This document shows positions 60,217 through 64,000 of a DNA stretch of 64,000 nucleotides, one piece after another. The notes beneath the pieces were generated by a model, which worked only from the letters and a program-made list of their open reading frames with translations, was not told where the DNA came from and searched no databases. Origin of the DNA: Kocuria marina. GTDB taxonomy: Bacteria > Actinomycetota > Actinomycetes > Actinomycetales > Micrococcaceae. Position 1 is the first letter of the stretch, and every line of letters begins with the position of its first letter. A program made the translations under genes and the position numbers. The stretch is from assembly GCF_000786655.1 (NCBI RefSeq), contig NZ_JROM01000011.1:62001-126000 (forward strand), written 5' to 3'.

Positions 60217-61239
60217 ATGTCCACCCTCAGCGTGTCCCTGATCCTCCTGGCCGCCGTGGTGCACGCGGTCTGGAACATCCTCGCCAAGGGCATCCGCGGC
60301 AACGGGACCCTGTTCGTGTGGTGGTACGGGCTCGTCTCCTCGGTGGTGCTGATCCCCGTGAGCCTGCTGGAACCCGGGGCGTGGCAGTCCTGGGGGTGGC
60401 CCCTCGTGGGCGCCGCCGTGGCCTCCGGGCTGCTGCACACCGTCTACGGCACCGCCCTGCAGACCGGCTACGACCGCGCACCTCTGGGCGTGGTCTACGC
60501 AGTGGCCCGCGGCACCGGGCCCATGATCACCATGATCGTGGCGGTCCTGTTCCTGGGTGAGCAGCTCTCCCTCACGGCCGCCGCCGGGGCGATCGCCGTG
60601 CTCGTGGGCGTGGCCGTGGTCGCCACGTTCGGTACGCCCACTTCCACCCGGGACGACGACGCCGCCCCGCCGAGTTCGTCCGACGCGTCGGATCCCGGCG
60701 CGATCATCGCGCGCGACGCCGCCCCGCTGGACTCCTCCGCGTACGGAACGTCGACCCCGGAAGGGGCGGACGGGCACTCACCGGGGGGCGACGCCGCTGC
60801 CACACCCACCCGCGAGTCCGCCCTGACCGGCGTGCTGTGGGGTGCCGCGGTGGGCGCGTGCATCGCCGGGTACACCCTGTGGGACAACCACTCCATGGCC
60901 ACCCTGAACCTGCCGCCCGTGCTGTACTTCGCGCTGACCTCGGTGGTCCTGGTGCTCACCCTGACGCCCAAGGCGTGGCGGCAGCGCCAGGACATGGTGC
61001 GCTCGTGGGCCGTGGACCGGAACCGGATCGTCGCGGTGGGCCTGCTGTCCCCGCTCGCGTACATCCTGGTGCTCTTCGCCATGCAGTCCACCCCGGTGGC
61101 GCTCGTGGCTCCCCTGCGGGAGTCGAGCATCGTGGTGGGCTCGCTGCTCGCGTGGTGGATCTACAAGGAGAACCGCCTGGTGCCGCGGCTCATCGGCTGC
61201 GCCGCCGTGCTCACGGGCATTGCGCTGATCTCCGCCTGA
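60217..61239 (+). CDS. EamA/DMT-family transporter with acidic linker
   Basis: 340 aa from ATG 60217, about ten membrane segments in two EamA halves (LAAVVHAVWNILAKGIRG and TGVLWGAAVGACIAGYTLWD begin them). Between the halves is a hydrophilic linker of about 50 residues (TRDDDAAPPSSSDASD...) encoded in part by the GACGACGACGCCGC motif, absent from most EamA proteins. The last segment, ENRLVPRLIGCAAVLTGIAL, is typical. Likely exports small metabolites; substrate unknown. No clear ribosome site. Confidence 0.85.
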   Translation: MSTLSVSLILLAAVVHAVWNILAKGIRGNGTLFVWWYGLVSSVVLIPVSLLEPGAWQSWGWPLVGAAVASGLLHTVYGTALQTGYDRAPLGVVYAVARGTGPMITMIVAVLFLGEQLSLTAAAGAIAVLVGVAVVATFGTPTSTRDDDAAPPSSSDASDPGAIIARDAAPLDSSAYGTSTPEGADGHSPGGDAAATPTRESALTGVLWGAAVGACIAGYTLWDNHSMATLNLPPVLYFALTSVVLVLTLTPKAWRQRQDMVRSWAVDRNRIVAVGLLSPLAYILVLFAMQSTPVALVAPLRESSIVVGSLLAWWIYKENRLVPRLIGCAAVLTGIALISA

Positions 61240-61376
61240 GGCTGCTCCCCCACTCGCCCGGGTACCCCCGGGGAGACTGGAAGACCAAGGCCACCGGGCG
61301 GCGTCGTCCGGCAGCGCGCACGAAAAACTTGCTGCGGCATGGAATAAGGTCCCCGCCCGGGGCTGTTGAGACAGAC

Positions 61377-62306
61377 ATGACCACAATGAAGGCGCAGACA
61401 TATCAGCAGTACGGCGACACCTCCGTGCTGGAACTCACCGACCAGCCCATGCCCAAGGTGGGCCCCGGCGAGGTCCTGGTGAAGGTCAAGGCCGCGGGCA
61501 TCAACCCGGTGGACTGGAAGGTCATGTCCGGCGGGCTGGATCCCATGATGACCGTCCAGTTCCCGGCGGCCCCCGGCTGGGACGTCGCGGGCGTCGTCGT
61601 GGGCAAGGGCTTCGACACCCCCAGCGTCTCCGAGGGCGATGAGGTGATCGCCTACGCCCGCAAGGACTGGATCCACGGTGGCACGTTTGCCCAGTACGTC
61701 TCGGTCCCCGTGCGCGCACTCGCCCCCAAGCCGAAGAGTCTTTCCTGGGAACAGGCCGGAGGGCTGCCGCTCGCGGGACTCACCGCGTACCAGGTGCTCA
61801 CCCGACTGGGTCTCGCGGAGGGCAAGACCGTGCTGATCCACGCGGCCTCCGGTGGTGTGGGGAGCATGGGCGTGCAGATCGCCAAGGCATTCGGCGCGCG
61901 GGTGATCGGCACCGCATCGACCAAGAACCACGACTACGTGCGTGAGCTCGGCGCGGAGCCCGTGGAGTACGGGGACGGCCTCGTGGAGCGCGTCAAGGAG
62001 CTCGCCCCGAACGGGGTGGACATCGTCGTGGACTTCGTGGGCGGCGTGGTGGAGGACACCGTGGCCGTGCTCGCCGACGGCGGCCAGCACGGCTCCATCG
62101 CGGACCCCGAGGTGGAGGAGCACGGCGGGCGCTACATGTGGGTCTCTCCGGACGCAGAGCAGCTCACCGAGCTCGCTCGCCTGGCCGACGACGGCAAGCT
62201 CACCGTCCGCGTGGACCGCACCTTCCCGCTCGCGCAGCTGCCGGACGCATTCACCGCCAGCCAGGAGGGCCACGCCGTGGGCAAGATCGTGCTCACGGTC
62301 GACTGA
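61377..62306 (+). CDS. NADP-dependent MDR oxidoreductase (quinone oxidoreductase-like)
   Basis: 309 aa from ATG 61377. GroES-like N-terminal domain (VLVKVKAAGINPVDWKVMSG; GWDVAGVVVGKG). The Rossmann domain begins VLIHAASGGVGSMGVQIAKA (motif AxxGGVG), followed by GTASTKNHDYVRELGA. Zn-ligand cysteines are absent, so it is a zinc-free MDR such as a quinone or enal reductase. Substrate unknown. A GCGGCGTCGTC motif copy lies in the upstream gap (61298-61308). Confidence 0.9.
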   Translation: MTTMKAQTYQQYGDTSVLELTDQPMPKVGPGEVLVKVKAAGINPVDWKVMSGGLDPMMTVQFPAAPGWDVAGVVVGKGFDTPSVSEGDEVIAYARKDWIHGGTFAQYVSVPVRALAPKPKSLSWEQAGGLPLAGLTAYQVLTRLGLAEGKTVLIHAASGGVGSMGVQIAKAFGARVIGTASTKNHDYVRELGAEPVEYGDGLVERVKELAPNGVDIVVDFVGGVVEDTVAVLADGGQHGSIADPEVEEHGGRYMWVSPDAEQLTELARLADDGKLTVRVDRTFPLAQLPDAFTASQEGHAVGKIVLTVD

Positions 62307-62401
62307 TCCGCGGAACGCCCCGGGGGCGTCTCGACCTCAGCGAGGCGACTCCCGGGGGCCTTTCGGGCAGGCCGCAGCCATGGAGCTCTGACCACATCAC
62401 G

Positions 62402-62442
62402 ACGATGCCTCGTCACGGGTGGACCGTGACGAGGCATCGTCA
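62402..62442. terminator. Perfect 18-bp-stem bidirectional terminator
   Basis: GACGATGCCTCGTCACGG (62402-62419) and its exact complement (62425-62442), loop GTGGA, between the convergent oxidoreductase and SDR genes. A second, imperfect G/C hairpin lies at about 62320-62360. Confidence 0.85.
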
Positions 62443-62514
62443 TGTGCGGGGGCCGTGCGGTGTCGTCGCTCGTGGCTGCGTGGCCGGGACGGAACAGGCG
62501 TGCGGCAGCGAGGA

Positions 62515-63273
62515 TCAGCGCGGCGCCATGCGCAGGGCGCCGTCCATGCGGATGGTCTCGCCGTTGAGGTAGTCGTGCTCCACGATCATCCCCGCGAGCT
62601 GGGCGTACTCGTCCGGGCGGGCCAGGCGGTGCGGGAAGGGGACGGACTCCGCGAGGGCGGAGCGGTAGTCCTCGCTCACCCGGCCGAGCATGGGGGTGTC
62701 CACGATCCCGGGGGCGATCGTCATCACGCGCACCCCGCGGGAGGACAGGTCACGCGCCGCGGCGATCGTCATCGAATGCACACCGCCCTTGGACGCGGCG
62801 TACGCGGCCTGGCCGATCTGTCCCTCGAAGGCAGCCACGGAGGCGGTGTTGATGATGACGCCGCGTTGACCGGCCTCGTCCACAGGCTCCTGCGCGGTCA
62901 TGACCTCCGCGGCGAGCGCGAGCACGGTGAACGTGCCCACCAGGTTGATGCGCACCACGCGCTCGAACAACGCGAGATCATGCACGCCGTTCTTGCCCAC
63001 CACACGCGCGGAGGTCCCGATGCCCGCGCAGTTGACCACGGTGCGCAGCGGCGCCACGTCCGCGGCGGTGGCCACGGCGGCCCGCACCTGCTCCTCGTCG
63101 GTGACGTCCGCGGACACGTACTGCACGCCGTCGACCGGCGCGGCGGCGTCCACGACCTGCGGCAGATCCAGGCCGATCACGCGCGCCCCACGCGCCACGA
63201 GTTCCGCGGCCGTGGCCGCCCCCAGCCCGGAGGCCGCGCCCGTGACGATCGCCGTCAAGTCCCTGATGTCCAT
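62515..63273 (-). CDS. SDR-family 3-hydroxyacyl-CoA dehydrogenase-like protein
   Basis: 252 aa. TGAASGLGAATAAEL (NAD site), NCAGIGTS, catalytic Ser in NTASVAAFEGQIG, and YAASKGG (Y-x-x-x-K). The sequence VRVMTIAPGIVDTPMLGRVS and the EDYRSALAESVPFPHRLARPDEYA region are typical of the type-2 (HSD10-like) 3-hydroxyacyl-CoA dehydrogenases used in branched-chain and fatty-acid oxidation. Divergent from an acyl-CoA synthetase gene, which supports a lipid or acyl-CoA role. Confidence 0.87.
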   Translation of the reverse strand: MDIRDLTAIVTGAASGLGAATAAELVARGARVIGLDLPQVVDAAAPVDGVQYVSADVTDEEQVRAAVATAADVAPLRTVVNCAGIGTSARVVGKNGVHDLALFERVVRINLVGTFTVLALAAEVMTAQEPVDEAGQRGVIINTASVAAFEGQIGQAAYAASKGGVHSMTIAAARDLSSRGVRVMTIAPGIVDTPMLGRVSEDYRSALAESVPFPHRLARPDEYAQLAGMIVEHDYLNGETIRMDGALRMAPR

Positions 63274-63550
63274 GTCCGCTCCGTTCCCCGCCTCGTGGGC
63301 GGTCCTGCACGCTGTCGACGACGCCGTTCGTCGCCTTCTCCGCCCGATCGTACGGCCTCGGTGCGCGCAGGTCGACGGGCCCCATGAGCCGGCAGGCCCC
63401 GGTCAGCGCCCGACCAGGGACGACACCCCGGTACGGTGCAGTAAATTTGAGGAACCAGCCACCCCGGTTCGAGGCGCGAGCACCACCGGCGCGCCGGGCC
63501 GCCCTCCCGTGGACGGGCCGGGGATCCGCACACGTCGCAGCGAGGATCCC

Positions 63551-64000
63551 ATGAGCGAGACCACCGCCTCAGAACAGTCCGTCACGCAGCGGTTCCGCGC
63601 CGCACGGGACCAGCTGCTGCGCCTACGCACCGACCTGGACGCCGCGCACCGCGAGTTCGAGTGGCCCCGGTTCGAGTACTTCAACTTCGCCCTGGACTGG
63701 TTCGACGTCCTGGGCAGCGGCGAGGAAGCGGACCGCGAGGCCCTCGTGATCGTGGAGGAGGACGGCACCGAGACCCGCCGCACCTACGCGCAGCTGTCCC
63801 GGCGCTCGTCGCAGCTGGCCACGTGGTTGCGCTCCCGGGGCGTGTGCCGCGGTGACCGGGTCATCCTCATGCTGGGCAACCAGGTGGAGCTGTGGGAAAC
63901 CATGCTCGCGTGCACCAAGCTGGGCGCACCCATGATCCCCACGACCGTGATGCTCGGACCCACCGACCTGCAGGACCGCGTGGAGCGCGGCCGGGCGGCC
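63551..64000 (+). CDS. AMP-dependent acyl-CoA synthetase, N-terminal part
   Basis: The first 150 codons; the gene runs off the right edge. From the ATG at 63551 (GAGGAT upstream) the protein reads MSETTASEQSVTQRF, then FEYFNFALDWFDVLG and a typical AMP-binding N-domain (ETRRTYAQLSRRSSQLATWL, RGDRVILMLGNQVELWETML, KLGAPMIPTTVMLGPTDL). This resembles medium-chain acyl-CoA synthetases and acetyl-CoA synthetase-like enzymes. The P-loop and catalytic core are outside the window. Divergent from the SDR gene. Confidence 0.9.
   Translation, partial: MSETTASEQSVTQRFRAARDQLLRLRTDLDAAHREFEWPRFEYFNFALDWFDVLGSGEEADREALVIVEEDGTETRRTYAQLSRRSSQLATWLRSRGVCRGDRVILMLGNQVELWETMLACTKLGAPMIPTTVMLGPTDLQDRVERGRAA

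Overview
The window is high-GC DNA (about 70 % in most lines) with dense genes, many GTG starts, several leaderless-type promoters and families typical of Micrococcaceae (RamB, DUF3151, RskA/ECF pairs, actinobacterial MHS transporters). It looks like a chromosomal segment of a Kocuria-like actinobacterium; the genus is an inference from gene content, not a database match.

1-26.8 kb is catabolic. At the left edge a thiolase start and scoB/scoA (3-oxoacid CoA-transferase) face an IclR regulator. A 3-hydroxybutyrate dehydrogenase and a MetE-like methyltransferase follow, the latter behind an S-box (SAM-I) riboswitch. From 5.2 to 26.8 kb lies an essentially complete phenylacetate (paa) regulon: an MHS transporter, beta-oxidation genes (thiolase, PaaF-like hydratase, PaaH-like dehydrogenase), paaZ, the TetR repressor paaR, paaK-paaI, paaABCDE and paaG. 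Five copies of a GAACGATCGGTCAGT-type operator mark the promoters. Isocitrate lyase (aceA) and its RamB-type regulator sit inside this region, which fits acetyl-CoA being a main product of the pathway. A GNAT gene between paaZ and paaR is flanked by two unusual arrays of 29-nt repeats.

27.9-33.1 kb has lower GC than its surroundings. It holds a DUF4232-like lipoprotein, a MecA-type penicillin-binding lipoprotein, a divergent LysR regulator and a class A beta-lactamase-like protein: a candidate beta-lactam response module, probably acquired.

33.3-41.4 kb holds an M13 peptidase, small membrane proteins, an amino-acid permease and a tightly overlapping operon for a DUF4397 surface protein, a sortase, an ECF sigma factor and an RskA-type anti-sigma factor. 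41.4-54.9 kb has purA, a 1286-residue secreted subtilase with three SLH repeats, a pyruvyl-transferase-family protein, a second amino-acid permease, alanine dehydrogenase, a DUF3151 protein and an AbgT transporter/M20 hydrolase pair.

54.9-64 kb is largely housekeeping: class II aldolase, a secreted lipase behind a CRP/GlxR-type palindrome, a tdk-pyrE-SpoU methyltransferase group, two apparent gene remnants, a DMT exporter, an MDR oxidoreductase, an SDR and the start of an acyl-CoA synthetase. Strong hairpin terminators separate most units.

The most unusual features are the two head-to-head 29-nt repeat arrays, an over-represented 11-mer GACGACGCCGC (often paired in terminators and also present in protein linkers), a family of 64-bp palindromic intergenic elements, and the PBP/LysR/beta-lactamase island. 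No tRNA, rRNA, CRISPR, integrase or IS element was seen.
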